Shown here: positions 8,170 to 16,598 of the stretch, piece by piece | How the letters are laid out: the number at the start of each line of letters is the position of its first letter | How positions within the stretch are numbered: position 1 is the stretch's first letter | Origin: Flavobacterium cupriresistens | GTDB taxonomy: Bacteria > Bacteroidota > Bacteroidia > Flavobacteriales > Flavobacteriaceae | Length of the DNA: 64,000 bases | Reading direction: 5' to 3' | Assembly (NCBI RefSeq): GCF_020911925.1 | Contig: NZ_CP087134.1 | Coordinates: 124,001-188,000, forward strand | The notes under the pieces: model-generated | What the model saw: the letters and a program-made list of their open reading frames with translations, nothing else | Databases searched by the model: none | Told to the model about the DNA's origin: nothing | Program-made: the position numbers and the translations under genes

Positions 8170-8765
8170 AAAGCACACAAAGATTAAAATAAACACAAAG
8201 CTTAAAATGAACTTACATCACTTATATGGTTTAAAAAATCTCGCAAAATCGTAAGTACGCAAGGGTTTACGCAAAGGCCGCTAAGAAGAATTTTTCAAGA
8301 AATTTTTTTCTACCCATGTGTCAGGCTGAGCGAAGTCGAAGCCCTTTTTTACTTAAACAGCCTTCGACTCCGCTCAGGGTGACAAATAGTATTAAATAAG
8401 CAATGGGTATTTTGTGGAATCTATTTGAAATGCAAAGTGCACAAAGGTTTACGCAATAAACGCAAAGCTAAAAATGAACTTACATCACTTATATGGTTTA
8501 AAAAATCTCGCAAAGTCGCAAGTGCGCAAGGTTTTACGCAAAGGTCGCTAAGAAGAATTTTTCAAGAAGTTTCTTTTACCCATGTGTCAGGCTGAGCGAA
8601 GTCGAAGCCCTTTTTTACTTAAACAGCCTTCGACTCCGCTCAGGGTGACAAATAGTATTAAATAGGGAATGGGTGTTTTATGGAATCTATTTGAAATGCA
8701 AAGCACGCAAAGATTAAAATAAACACAAAGCTTAAAATGAACTTACATCACTTATATGGTTCAAA
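8170..8765. repeat. composite tandem repeat, about 265-bp unit, 2.2 copies
   Basis: The word ACTTACATCACTTATATGGT begins at 8211, 8478 and 8741, giving periods of 267 and 263. Each unit contains that word, a CTCGCAAA-GTCGCAAG-type stretch, then an inverted repeat (GCTGAGCGAAGTCGAAG paired with CCTTCGACTCCGCTCAG around a T-rich loop). It then ends in GGAATCTATTTGAAATGCAAAG. The unit is thus a fixed assembly of three element families found separately elsewhere in the window. Confidence 0.85.
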
Positions 8766-8783
8766 AAAAAACATTACCGCATA

Positions 8784-8813
8784 AAAAAAGCCTCCCAAAT
8801 TGGAAGGCTTTTA
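8784..8813 (-). terminator. terminator of L31 gene
   Basis: On the plus strand AAAAAAGCCTcccaaattgg pairs with AAGGCTTTT. Read on the minus strand it follows the L31 stop codon by ~20 bases and ends in a T-run. Confidence 0.8.
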
Positions 8814-8834
8814 TATGAAAATAAAAAACAGCTA

Positions 8835-9089
8835 TTATTTTTTAGCGTGTTTTGCATATTTAGTTTTGAATTTATCAATACGTCCTGCAGTATCGATAAG
8901 TTTAGATTTACCAGTATAAAAAGGGTGAGATGTTCTAGAAATCTCCATTTTTACAACTGGATACTCAACTCCGTCAACTTCAATTGTTTCTTTTGTATCT
9001 GCAGTAGATTTAGTGATAAAAACTTCGTCATTTGACATGTCTTTAAATGCAACTAATCTGTAATTTTCTGGGTGAATTCCTTTTTTCAT
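8835..9089 (-). CDS. rpmE2: 50S ribosomal protein L31, type B
   Basis: Protein of 84 residues starting [19 protein letters not shown] and containing the conserved [20 protein letters not shown] segment. It is longer than type A L31 and contains no cysteine, so it is the zinc-independent (C-minus) type B form. It is monocistronic with a clear promoter upstream and a terminator downstream. Type B L31 commonly replaces the zinc form under zinc limitation in other bacteria. Here no zinc-form gene is in view, so that role is not implied. Confidence 0.95.
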   Translation of the reverse strand: MKKGIHPENYRLVAFKDMSNDEVFITKSTADTKETIEVDGVEYPVVKMEISRTSHPFYTGKSKLIDTAGRIDKFKTKYAKHAKK

Positions 9090-9205
9090 CTTTTCTTTTA
9101 TTTATTGTTTAGAGCATTTTCATTTTGAAGCTTTTCCATGGTTAGAAAAAGGTGTAAACAAACGATACTCTTTTTTGTTTAAAAATTTAATTATTTTTGA
9201 GTGTG

Positions 9206-9234
9206 CAAATTTACATTTATTTTTCAATAAACAA
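9206..9234 (-). promoter_or_regulatory. promoter of L31 gene
   Basis: On the minus strand TTG (9232-9234) is followed after 18 bases by TAAATTTG (9206-9213), matching the Bacteroidota consensus. It leaves a leader of ~110 bases before the ATG at 9089, long enough for autoregulation by the ribosomal protein, though no structure was verified. Confidence 0.7.
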
Positions 9235-9300
9235 ATCTTTTAACCAATATTTTTAACCTCCTCTTTATCTGTGTCAATATTTTTAATATATATCTCACTT

Positions 9301-9327
9301 TTGTATATAGGGTAATTGCTATATTTG
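9301..9327 (+). promoter_or_regulatory. promoter of the DUF4199 - glycosyltransferase operon
   Basis: TTG at 9301-9303, a 16-base spacer, then TATATTTG at 9320-9327. The ATG at 9356 follows 28 bases later. The spacer is slightly shorter than the usual 19. Confidence 0.55.
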
Positions 9328-9355
9328 TGGATTAATTTTAAAACATATAGAAAAT

Positions 9356-9889
9356 ATGATCAATGAAGTTATAAAGAAAAATGGGATTACCTACGGTGTA
9401 ATGATTGGAATTGCATCTGCATTAGTTACTGCTACAATATATGCCGTTGATTTAAACTTGTTCACCTCTTGGTGGATTGGAGCTACAGGTCTCCTTATAA
9501 GTTTTACACTGTCGATTATTCTACTAACTAAAACGAAAAGAGAGCTAAAAGGCGTTTTTCCTTTTAAGGAAGCTTTTACCACTTATTTTATTGCGGCTGT
9601 AATTGGAATATTGATCTCTACTTTTTTTAATGTTATCCTTTTTAATGTAATTGATCCTGAGGCGAAAGATACTGTGAGTGAATTAATGATTAAATATACA
9701 GTATCGATGCTGCAAAAATTCGGAACACCTGCAGCTGCTATTAACGAAGCTGTTGCCAAAATGAAACTAAGCAATCCGTATTCTACTTTAGAGTTATTAA
9801 AAGGATCTGTTTTCACTATCGTGGTCAGTTCTATTTTAGGATTAATTTTCGCCGCAATTTTCAAAAGCAAAACTACAATACAAGAATAA
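9356..9889 (+). CDS. DUF4199 family membrane protein
   Basis: Protein of 177 residues with four hydrophobic segments (about 12-32, 38-58, 75-100 and 150-172). A more polar stretch with a conserved-looking FPFKEAFTTYF motif lies between segments two and three. The layout matches the DUF4199 family, common in Bacteroidota next to a dolichol-phosphate-mannose-type glycosyltransferase. Only eight bases separate it from that gene here, so the two are co-transcribed. Its function is unknown; it may assist lipid-linked glycan chemistry, by context only. Confidence 0.8.
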   Translation: MINEVIKKNGITYGVMIGIASALVTATIYAVDLNLFTSWWIGATGLLISFTLSIILLTKTKRELKGVFPFKEAFTTYFIAAVIGILISTFFNVILFNVIDPEAKDTVSELMIKYTVSMLQKFGTPAAAINEAVAKMKLSNPYSTLELLKGSVFTIVVSSILGLIFAAIFKSKTTIQE

Positions 9890-9897
9890 AAAAATAA

Positions 9898-10854
9898 ATG
9901 AATTTATCTATACTTATACCGCTTCTAAACGAGGAGGAATCACTACAAGAACTCTATACGTGGATTATTAAAGTGATGCAATCTAACAATTACTCTTATG
10001 AAATCATTTTTGTAGATGATGGTAGTACAGATGATTCCTGGGCAATTATTGAAAATTTTTCTACCGAAAATCCGAATGTAAAAGGAATTCGTTTCATGAA
10101 GAATTTTGGAAAATCACAGGCTTTACATGCCGGTTTTGCAAAAGCAAAAGGAGATGTAATCGTTACAATGGATGCCGATTTGCAGGATAGTCCGGATGAA
10201 ATTCCCGGATTATACGAAATGATTACAGCCGAGAAATTTGATTTGGTTTCGGGATGGAAAAAGAAACGTTATGACTCTGTTGTAGCCAAAAATCTTCCTT
10301 CGAAATTATTCAACTGGGCGGCAAGAAAAACATCCGGAGTAGAATTAAACGATTTTAACTGCGGATTAAAAGCATACAAAAATACGGTTGTAAAAAACAT
10401 AGAAGTTTCGGGCGAAATGCACCGTTACATTCCGGTTTTGGCAAAGAATGCCGGTTTTAATAAAATTGGTGAAAAAGTAGTACAGCATCAGGCCCGTAAA
10501 TATGGCGAAACCAAATTTGGAATGGAACGTTTTATAAACGGTTTTCTTGATTTGATTACGATTTGGTTCCTGTCAAGATTCGGAAAAAGACCGATGCACT
10601 TGTTTGGCGCACTGGGTTCGGTAATGTTTATTATCGGATTTTTTCTGGCCGGTTATATTGGTATTTCAAAACTATACCATATGTACAATGGCATGAGATA
10701 CAGCCTGGTTACAAACAACCCTTGGTTTTTTATTGCCTTAACTACAATGATTTTAGGAACTCAGTTATTTTTAGCAGGTTTCCTTGGTGAAATTATTTTG
10801 AGAACCAAAAGCAACGAAGGACGTTATAAAGTAGCACGAGAAGTTAATTTTTAA
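9898..10854 (+). CDS. family 2 glycosyltransferase, dolichol-phosphate-mannose/ArnC/GtrB type
   Basis: Protein of 318 residues. The GT-A domain spans ~1-220, with FVDDGSTDDSW at 38-48 binding the nucleotide sugar and MDADLQD at 91-97 supplying the DxD-type metal ligands. Two C-terminal transmembrane segments (about 233-256 and 270-298) are as in GtrB and ArnC, which transfer a sugar from a nucleotide donor to polyprenyl phosphate at the inner membrane. The acceptor and sugar cannot be read from sequence. It lies directly downstream of DUF4199 and upstream of the phospho-sugar mutase. Confidence 0.9.
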   Translation: MNLSILIPLLNEEESLQELYTWIIKVMQSNNYSYEIIFVDDGSTDDSWAIIENFSTENPNVKGIRFMKNFGKSQALHAGFAKAKGDVIVTMDADLQDSPDEIPGLYEMITAEKFDLVSGWKKKRYDSVVAKNLPSKLFNWAARKTSGVELNDFNCGLKAYKNTVVKNIEVSGEMHRYIPVLAKNAGFNKIGEKVVQHQARKYGETKFGMERFINGFLDLITIWFLSRFGKRPMHLFGALGSVMFIIGFFLAGYIGISKLYHMYNGMRYSLVTNNPWFFIALTTMILGTQLFLAGFLGEIILRTKSNEGRYKVAREVNF

Positions 10855-10969
10855 CGTAGTCCCTTGTTCATTAAAAAACAAGCGGACTGAGAGTAGAGCG
10901 AATTGATGAAATAAACAACCGCTCCTGAAAACAACAATTATTTTGATCTAAAATAAAAGAATACGAAAG

Positions 10970-12697
10970 ATGAATATAGCACCTAACATTTTAAATGCTG
11001 TAAACGAATGGCTGACACCAACATTTGACAGCGAAACACAAGCAGCTGTTAAAGAATTAATGACCACATCGCCAAAAGAGCTTGAGGAAAGTTTTTATAA
11101 AAACCTGGAGTTTGGAACTGGTGGAATGCGTGGTGTCATGGGTGTTGGAAGCAACAGAATCAACAAATACACGCTGGGTAAAAACACACAAGGCCTTTCG
11201 GATTATATGCATCAGGTATTTCCAAATCAGCCTTTAAAAGTGGTTATTGCCTACGACTGTCGTCATAACAGCAATACCTTGGCCAAACTTGTAGCCGATG
11301 TTTTCTCTGCCAATGGAATTCAGGTTTATTTATTTTCAGATTTGCGACCGACTCCTGAACTGTCTTTTGCTCTTAAATATTTAGGATGCCAATGCGGAAT
11401 TGTACTTACGGCTTCACATAATCCGCCCGAATACAATGGTTATAAAGTATATTGGGAAGACGGAGGACAAATAGTACCTCCTCAGGATACTGAAATCATT
11501 ACTATTATTGAAAATTTAAGCTACGATAAAATCAAATATCAGGCTAACGAAAAACTGATTCAGTACATTGACACTGAAATCGACAAAGCTTTTATAAAAT
11601 CTTCTATTGACAATGCCAGTTTTAATACACCGGCTGAAGCAAAAGAAAACCTGCAAATCGTTTTTACCTCTTTGCACGGAACTTCGATAAAATCTATCCC
11701 GGAGACTTTGTCTCAGGCCGGATACACCAATGTGCATATTGTTCCCGAACAAGCAATTCCTGATGGAAATTTTCCAACGGTAAAATCTCCAAACCCGGAA
11801 GAGCCTGAAGCATTGACAATGGCTTTGGCTTTGGCAGAAAAAACCAATTCTGACATTGTAGTAGGAACAGATCCGGACTGCGATCGTTTAGGCGTTGCTG
11901 TTAGAAATAACGAAGGCAAAATGATTCTTCTTAACGGAAATCAGACCATGGTTCTGATGACTGCTTTCTTATTGAAACAATGGAAAAAAGCCGGAAAAAT
12001 TAATGGCAAACAATTCGTAGGTTCTACCATAGTTTCTACTCCGATGATGATGGAACTGGCGACAAGCTATGGCGTAGAATGTAAAGTGGGTCTTACCGGT
12101 TTTAAATGGATCGCCAAAATGATCAAAGATTTCCCTGAACTTCAATTTATTGGAGGCGGTGAAGAAAGCTTTGGTTTTATGGTTGGTGATGCTGTAAGAG
12201 ATAAAGATGCTGTTGCCGCTACCTTATTAATATGTGAAGTAGCCGCACAGGCAAAAGCAGCCGGAAGCTCTGTTTACAAAGAACTTTTACAACTTTATGT
12301 TGAAAATGGTTTTTATAAAGAACATTTGGTTTCATTGACCAAAAAAGGTATGGAAGGTTTAGAAGAAATTAATCAGATGATGATTAATTTACGTCAAAAT
12401 CCTTTGAAAGAAATCAGTGGACAACGTGTGATTATGGTGGAAGATTACCAAGCATCTACAGCCCTGAATCTTTTTACAGGTGAAGAGTCTATAATCGACC
12501 TGCCAAAATCTAATGTTTTGATTTATTATACAGAAGACGGATCTAAAATTTGCGCCAGACCAAGTGGTACTGAACCAAAAATCAAGTTCTACATCAGTGT
12601 AAATGCCGAATTAGAATCTGTGGAAGAATTTGATGCTGCAGAAAGTTTCTTAGACCAAAAAATACAAAATATCATTGCAGGAATGCAATTGAAATAG
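10970..12697 (+). CDS. phospho-sugar mutase (phosphoglucomutase/phosphomannomutase family)
   Basis: Protein of 575 residues. The phosphoserine loop TASHNP is at ~147-152 with Ser149 as the phosphorylated residue. The metal site is GTDPDCDRLG near 305, the sugar loop GGEESFGFM near 400, and the phosphate loop RPSGTEPKIKF near 530. The length and the N-terminal FGTGGMRG motif fit the long bacterial PgcA-like branch, which interconverts glucose-1- and glucose-6-phosphate or the mannose equivalents. It supplies sugar-1-phosphate for nucleotide sugars and so fits the adjoining glycosyltransferase. The next gene begins four bases after the stop. Confidence 0.93.
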   Translation: MNIAPNILNAVNEWLTPTFDSETQAAVKELMTTSPKELEESFYKNLEFGTGGMRGVMGVGSNRINKYTLGKNTQGLSDYMHQVFPNQPLKVVIAYDCRHNSNTLAKLVADVFSANGIQVYLFSDLRPTPELSFALKYLGCQCGIVLTASHNPPEYNGYKVYWEDGGQIVPPQDTEIITIIENLSYDKIKYQANEKLIQYIDTEIDKAFIKSSIDNASFNTPAEAKENLQIVFTSLHGTSIKSIPETLSQAGYTNVHIVPEQAIPDGNFPTVKSPNPEEPEALTMALALAEKTNSDIVVGTDPDCDRLGVAVRNNEGKMILLNGNQTMVLMTAFLLKQWKKAGKINGKQFVGSTIVSTPMMMELATSYGVECKVGLTGFKWIAKMIKDFPELQFIGGGEESFGFMVGDAVRDKDAVAATLLICEVAAQAKAAGSSVYKELLQLYVENGFYKEHLVSLTKKGMEGLEEINQMMINLRQNPLKEISGQRVIMVEDYQASTALNLFTGEESIIDLPKSNVLIYYTEDGSKICARPSGTEPKIKFYISVNAELESVEEFDAAESFLDQKIQNIIAGMQLK

Positions 12698-12701
12698 TAG
12701 A

Positions 12702-13742
12702 ATGAGTGACAAACCTGACATAAATGACAATCCAAAACTATTAGATTCTATTATTGGATTAATAGACCAGACTCGTCATTATGTTGCCAAAACGGTCAAT
12801 CAGGAACTCACTTTGCTCTATTGGAAAATCGGGAAATCGATTAATGATGAGATTCTGAAAAATGATCGCGCCGATTATGGGAAAAAACTTATTTTAGAAT
12901 TAAGCAAAGAATTATTAAACCGATTTGGGACAGGATTTAACAAAAGAAATCTACATAGTTTCATCAAACTAAACACTGTTTTTGAAGACTTTACAATTGT
13001 GCACACAGTGTGTGCACAATTGAGTTGGTCTCATATTAGAACGCTGATTTATATTGAAAGTGATATAAAACGTGAGTTCTACATACAGATGAGCATACAT
13101 GAAAGATGGAGTGTGAGAACGCTTCAGGAACGAATAGACAGCATGCTTTTTGAAAGAACGGCCATTAGTAAAAAGCCCGAAGAAACCATTATTAATGACT
13201 TGGCATTATTAAAAAATGACAAGCAGATCAGTCCTGATTTAACTTTTCGGGATCCTTATTTTCTGGATTTCTTAGGTTTACACGACAGTTATTCTGAAAA
13301 AGATTTAGAAAGTTCGATCCTGGCGCAATTGCAAAATTTCATTACTGAAATGGGTAGCGAATTTGCCTTTCTCGCGCGACAAAAAAGAATAACAATTGAC
13401 GACGAGGATTTTTACATTGACCTGCTTTTTTACCACCGAGGCCTGCGTCGCCTGGTTGTCATAGATCTAAAATTAGGAAAATTTAAAGCCGCCTACAAAG
13501 GTCAGATGGAGTTATATCTTCGATGGTTAGAGAAAAATGAACAAAAAGAAGGCGAAAACAAACCAATTGGATTAATTTTGTGCAGTGAAAAATCACCTGA
13601 ACAAATTAATTATTTAATGCTCGACAATGACGAACAAATCAAAGTCTCAGCTTACTTAACCCAATTACCTGAAAAAAAATTATTGCTGGAGAAGCTTGAA
13701 AGAGCCATTGCCATAGCAGAAAATAACATCAAAAATAAATGA
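12702..13742 (+). CDS. YhcG-type PD-(D/E)XK nuclease domain protein (DUF1016)
   Basis: Protein of 346 residues. The N-terminal half (~10-165) matches DUF1016, with LLYWKIGKSINDE and the RNLHSFIKL region. The C-terminal half (~180-345) is the YhcG PD-(D/E)XK fold: DFYIDLLFYH gives Asp240, VVIDLKLGKF gives Asp255 and Lys257, and a Gln-x-x-x-Tyr helix (QMELYLRW) follows. Such proteins are scattered accessory genes in bacteria, often near restriction or defence genes or alone. Here it starts four bases after the mutase stop and its stop overlaps the ABC exporter start (ATGA). It is therefore inside an otherwise envelope-related operon, with no restriction genes visible. Confidence 0.88.
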   Translation: MSDKPDINDNPKLLDSIIGLIDQTRHYVAKTVNQELTLLYWKIGKSINDEILKNDRADYGKKLILELSKELLNRFGTGFNKRNLHSFIKLNTVFEDFTIVHTVCAQLSWSHIRTLIYIESDIKREFYIQMSIHERWSVRTLQERIDSMLFERTAISKKPEETIINDLALLKNDKQISPDLTFRDPYFLDFLGLHDSYSEKDLESSILAQLQNFITEMGSEFAFLARQKRITIDDEDFYIDLLFYHRGLRRLVVIDLKLGKFKAAYKGQMELYLRWLEKNEQKEGENKPIGLILCSEKSPEQINYLMLDNDEQIKVSAYLTQLPEKKLLLEKLERAIAIAENNIKNK

Positions 13743-15568
13743 GTAATTTCAAAAAAATAGTTCCTTTTATATACCCATATAAAAAATATGCGATTCTAAA
13801 CATCTTTTTCAATGTTTTGTACGCACTTTTCAGCACCCTTTCCTTTATGGCATTAATCCCTATGATTCAGGTATTATTTGACCAAACAAAAAGAAACACC
13901 GTTCTGCCTAAATACGAAGGACTTGTACATATAAAAGAATATGGAGAGCAATACCTGAGTTATTATATCACGACAACTACTGAGAAACATGATATTGGTT
14001 ATACCTTATCTATCATGGTAGCCGTAATTATTTCGATATTTTTACTAAAAAACCTGGTCGATTATTTAGCGATGTTTTTTATCACCTTTTTAAGAAATGG
14101 TGTTTTAAGAGACATGCGAAACGCCATGTATAAAAAAACGCTCGAACTGCCTTTGGCTTTTTATTCTGAAAAAAGAAAAGGAGATGTTATTTCCCGAATT
14201 TCTGCCGACGTTAACGAGGTTCAAAACTCCTTTCTGGCCATTCTGGAACTTATCGTAAAAGAACCCCTAACAATCGTTTTTACTATAGGTGCCATGTTAG
14301 TGATTAGCGCTAAGCTAACTTTATTTGTTTTTGTTTTCATTCCGGTTTCAGGATATATCATTTCATTGATTGGAAAACAACTTAAAAAACAATCTACAAA
14401 AGCTCAACAGGAACAAGGAACATTTCTTTCAACCATTGAGGAAACCATTGGAGGCCTGAAGGTCGTAAAAGGTTACAATTCAGAAAATTACTTTAATTCT
14501 GTTTTTCAGAGTTCAACAGACCGTTTTTTCAATTTATCAAATACTATTGGAAATCGTCAAAACTTAGCTTCTCCTGCCAGTGAGTTTATGGGAATTACCG
14601 TAATTGCGATATTACTTTGGTACGGTGGACAGATGGTTTTAATTGACAAAACACTAGACGGCGCTTCTTTTATCGCTTACATGGGACTAGCCTACAACAT
14701 CCTGACACCCGCAAAAGCTATTTCTAAAGCTTCTTATGGAGTAAAAAGAGGAAATGCGGCAGCAGAGCGTGTTTTAGAGATTTTAGATCAGGACAACACC
14801 ATTACCTCAAAACCGGATGCCATCAAAAAAACAACTTTTGATTATGCGATTGATGTTCAAAACATCAACTTTAAATATGAAGAGGAAACAGTTCTGAAAA
14901 ACTTTTCTCTTACGGTTAAAAAAGGACAAACTGTCGCACTTGTTGGTCAGTCGGGAAGTGGAAAAAGTACCATCGCCAATTTACTGACCCGTTTTTATGA
15001 TGTTAATGACGGAACAATTTCTATTGACGGCATCAACATCAAAGACATGAACCTGCAATCGCTTCGTAGTTTAATGGGATTGGTTACTCAGGACAGTATT
15101 TTATTCAACGACACCATAAAAGCAAATATTTCATTAGGAAAATTAGACGCAACCGATGAAGAAATTATCGAAGCACTAAAAATCGCTAATGCCTATGAAT
15201 TTGTAAAAGACCTGCCATTAGGAATCTACACTAATATTGGAGATAGCGGAAACAAACTTTCCGGAGGACAAAAACAACGTTTATCTATTGCCCGTGCAGT
15301 ACTCAAAAACCCTCCGATTATGATTCTTGATGAGGCTACTTCTGCATTGGATACGGAAAGCGAAAAATTTGTTCAGATTGCCCTTGAAAACATGATGCAA
15401 AACAGAACTTCGATTGTAATTGCACACCGTCTTTCAACTATTCAAAAAGCGGATCTTATCGTAGTAATGCAAAAAGGAAAAATTGTTGAACAAGGAACTC
15501 ACGAAGAATTAATCGCGCATAACGGAACTTATAACAAACTGGTTACGATGCAGTCGTTTGAATCTTAA
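13739..15568 (+). CDS. ABC exporter, fused membrane and ATPase domains (MsbA-like)
   Basis: Protein of 609 residues. The N-terminal ~340 residues form a type I exporter membrane domain with six hydrophobic segments. The ATPase domain carries Walker A GQSGSGKST at ~403, signature LSGGQKQR near 507, Walker [13 protein letters not shown] near 528 and a switch His in IAHRLST near 560. It probably works as a homodimer exporting lipid, a glycolipid or a drug. Substrate is not decided; proximity to a polyprenyl-type glycosyltransferase suggests envelope lipid transport. It overlaps the nuclease gene by four bases. Confidence 0.9.
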   Translation: MSNFKKIVPFIYPYKKYAILNIFFNVLYALFSTLSFMALIPMIQVLFDQTKRNTVLPKYEGLVHIKEYGEQYLSYYITTTTEKHDIGYTLSIMVAVIISIFLLKNLVDYLAMFFITFLRNGVLRDMRNAMYKKTLELPLAFYSEKRKGDVISRISADVNEVQNSFLAILELIVKEPLTIVFTIGAMLVISAKLTLFVFVFIPVSGYIISLIGKQLKKQSTKAQQEQGTFLSTIEETIGGLKVVKGYNSENYFNSVFQSSTDRFFNLSNTIGNRQNLASPASEFMGITVIAILLWYGGQMVLIDKTLDGASFIAYMGLAYNILTPAKAISKASYGVKRGNAAAERVLEILDQDNTITSKPDAIKKTTFDYAIDVQNINFKYEEETVLKNFSLTVKKGQTVALVGQSGSGKSTIANLLTRFYDVNDGTISIDGINIKDMNLQSLRSLMGLVTQDSILFNDTIKANISLGKLDATDEEIIEALKIANAYEFVKDLPLGIYTNIGDSGNKLSGGQKQRLSIARAVLKNPPIMILDEATSALDTESEKFVQIALENMMQNRTSIVIAHRLSTIQKADLIVVMQKGKIVEQGTHEELIAHNGTYNKLVTMQSFES

Positions 15569-15573
15569 TTGCT

Positions 15574-15650
15574 GATTTTAGATTGTAGACTTTAGATTGC
15601 AGAGTTTAGATTGCAGACTTTAGATTATTGATTGTAGACTATTTTTTTGA
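15574..15650. repeat. degenerate repeat 'TTTAGATTGCAGAC'
   Basis: About five imperfect copies of a 14-15-base unit (GATTGTAGACTTTA, GATTGCAGAGTTTA, GATTGCAGACTTTA) lie just after the ABC exporter stop. No coding potential. Confidence 0.65.
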
Positions 15651-15715
15651 TATTTTACATTTAACATTTGATTCTTACCTTTTGATTTCCCAAAAAAAAT
15701 CATTAAATTAGATAA

Positions 15716-16417
15716 ATGTATATCAACAATCCGAACATAAAACTGCCTGCAGATCCAGACACCGTTGTTTGGAAATACTTGGACTTGTCTAAATTTCTTG
15801 ACATACTGCTTTCTAAGAAGTTATTTATGTCCCGTTCGGATAAATTTGAGGATCAATATGAAGGCACTTTTAGCGAACCTACTTTCGAAGAGATTAAAAA
15901 ACTGGCGATTGACAATCCTGAATTTTTAAATTACTACAAAACACATCGCGAAAAAGTAGCGATAAGCAGTTGGCATATCAATGAATACGAATCGTTTGCT
16001 ATGTGGCAGATTTTTACTCAAAACAGTGAAGGGTTAGCTATTCAATCCACTATTGGGAGATTGCAAAAAGCGTTAAAACCCGAAAACAATTTTGATCAAT
16101 ATATCGGCAAAGTAAATTACATCGATTATAAAAAAGAATACATTCCTTTTGACGATTCGTTCTTTCCGTTTTTATTTAAGAGAAAGAGCTTTCAATACGA
16201 ACGTGAAGTACGCATCATTACAGATACTTCTGAGAGCACTATAAAGCTAAATGACGGAATAAAAATTAATGTTGATATCAATCAGTTAATTGAAAAAATA
16301 TACATTCATCCAAAATCAGAAAACTGGTATAAAAAATTGGTAATCGAATTGGTAGAACGTTTAGGGTTCGGGATTGAAATCGAAAAATCAGATTTAGAGA
16401 GCGATATTTTGATTTAA
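15716..16417 (+). CDS. DUF2971 family protein
   Basis: Protein of 233 residues, no signal peptide or membrane segment. Family-type motifs in order: VWKYLDLSKFLDIL with LFMSRSDKFEDQYEG (~22-50), ISSWHINEYESFAMWQIF (~83-100), a GLAIQST strand, and FQYEREVRII near 180. These are the hallmarks of DUF2971, a family of unknown function spread across accessory regions. No partner gene is evident; it sits between an ABC exporter and a convergent lipoprotein. Confidence 0.75.
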   Translation: MYINNPNIKLPADPDTVVWKYLDLSKFLDILLSKKLFMSRSDKFEDQYEGTFSEPTFEEIKKLAIDNPEFLNYYKTHREKVAISSWHINEYESFAMWQIFTQNSEGLAIQSTIGRLQKALKPENNFDQYIGKVNYIDYKKEYIPFDDSFFPFLFKRKSFQYEREVRIITDTSESTIKLNDGIKINVDINQLIEKIYIHPKSENWYKKLVIELVERLGFGIEIEKSDLESDILI

Positions 16418-16425
16418 GTTTTTTT

Positions 16426-16592
16426 TTGGCCACAGATTAAAAGGATTAAAATGATTATTAATCTGTGATGTAAAAAAATTAGACACGAATTGCACCAATT
16501 ACACTAATTAATTCGTGCCAATTGGTGTAATTCGTGGCAAAAGAATCTAGATGATCAAAAAAATCATTCTAATCTGTGTAATCTGTGGCAAA
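16426..16592. repeat. nested inverted repeats at a convergent gene junction
   Basis: The outer arms are CCACAGATTAAAAGGATT near 16428 and an AATCTGTGTAATCTGTGG-type arm ending near 16589. Inner arms CACGAATTGCACCAATT (~16484) and AATTGGTGTAATTCGTG (~16520) pair with one mismatch. The words recur at 36681-37203 (CACGAATT) and 58626-58683 (CCACAGATTAAAA). No ORF. It may act as a bidirectional terminator. Confidence 0.7.
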
Positions 16593-16598
16593 AAAAAA

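Larger units (their letters stand above)
7784..8834. other. 1.05-kb gene-free region made of repeats
   Basis: No credible ORF lies here. It holds an inverted copy of the TAAACCATATAAGT element (~7936), a long hairpin (8066-8141) and a 265-bp composite tandem repeat (about 8170-8765), followed by the L31 terminator. Between 7784 and 7930 a TAACTTTG (7829-7836, minus strand) could be the -7 box of the GlmU-like gene, but no -33 TTG sits at the right distance. Confidence 0.75.
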
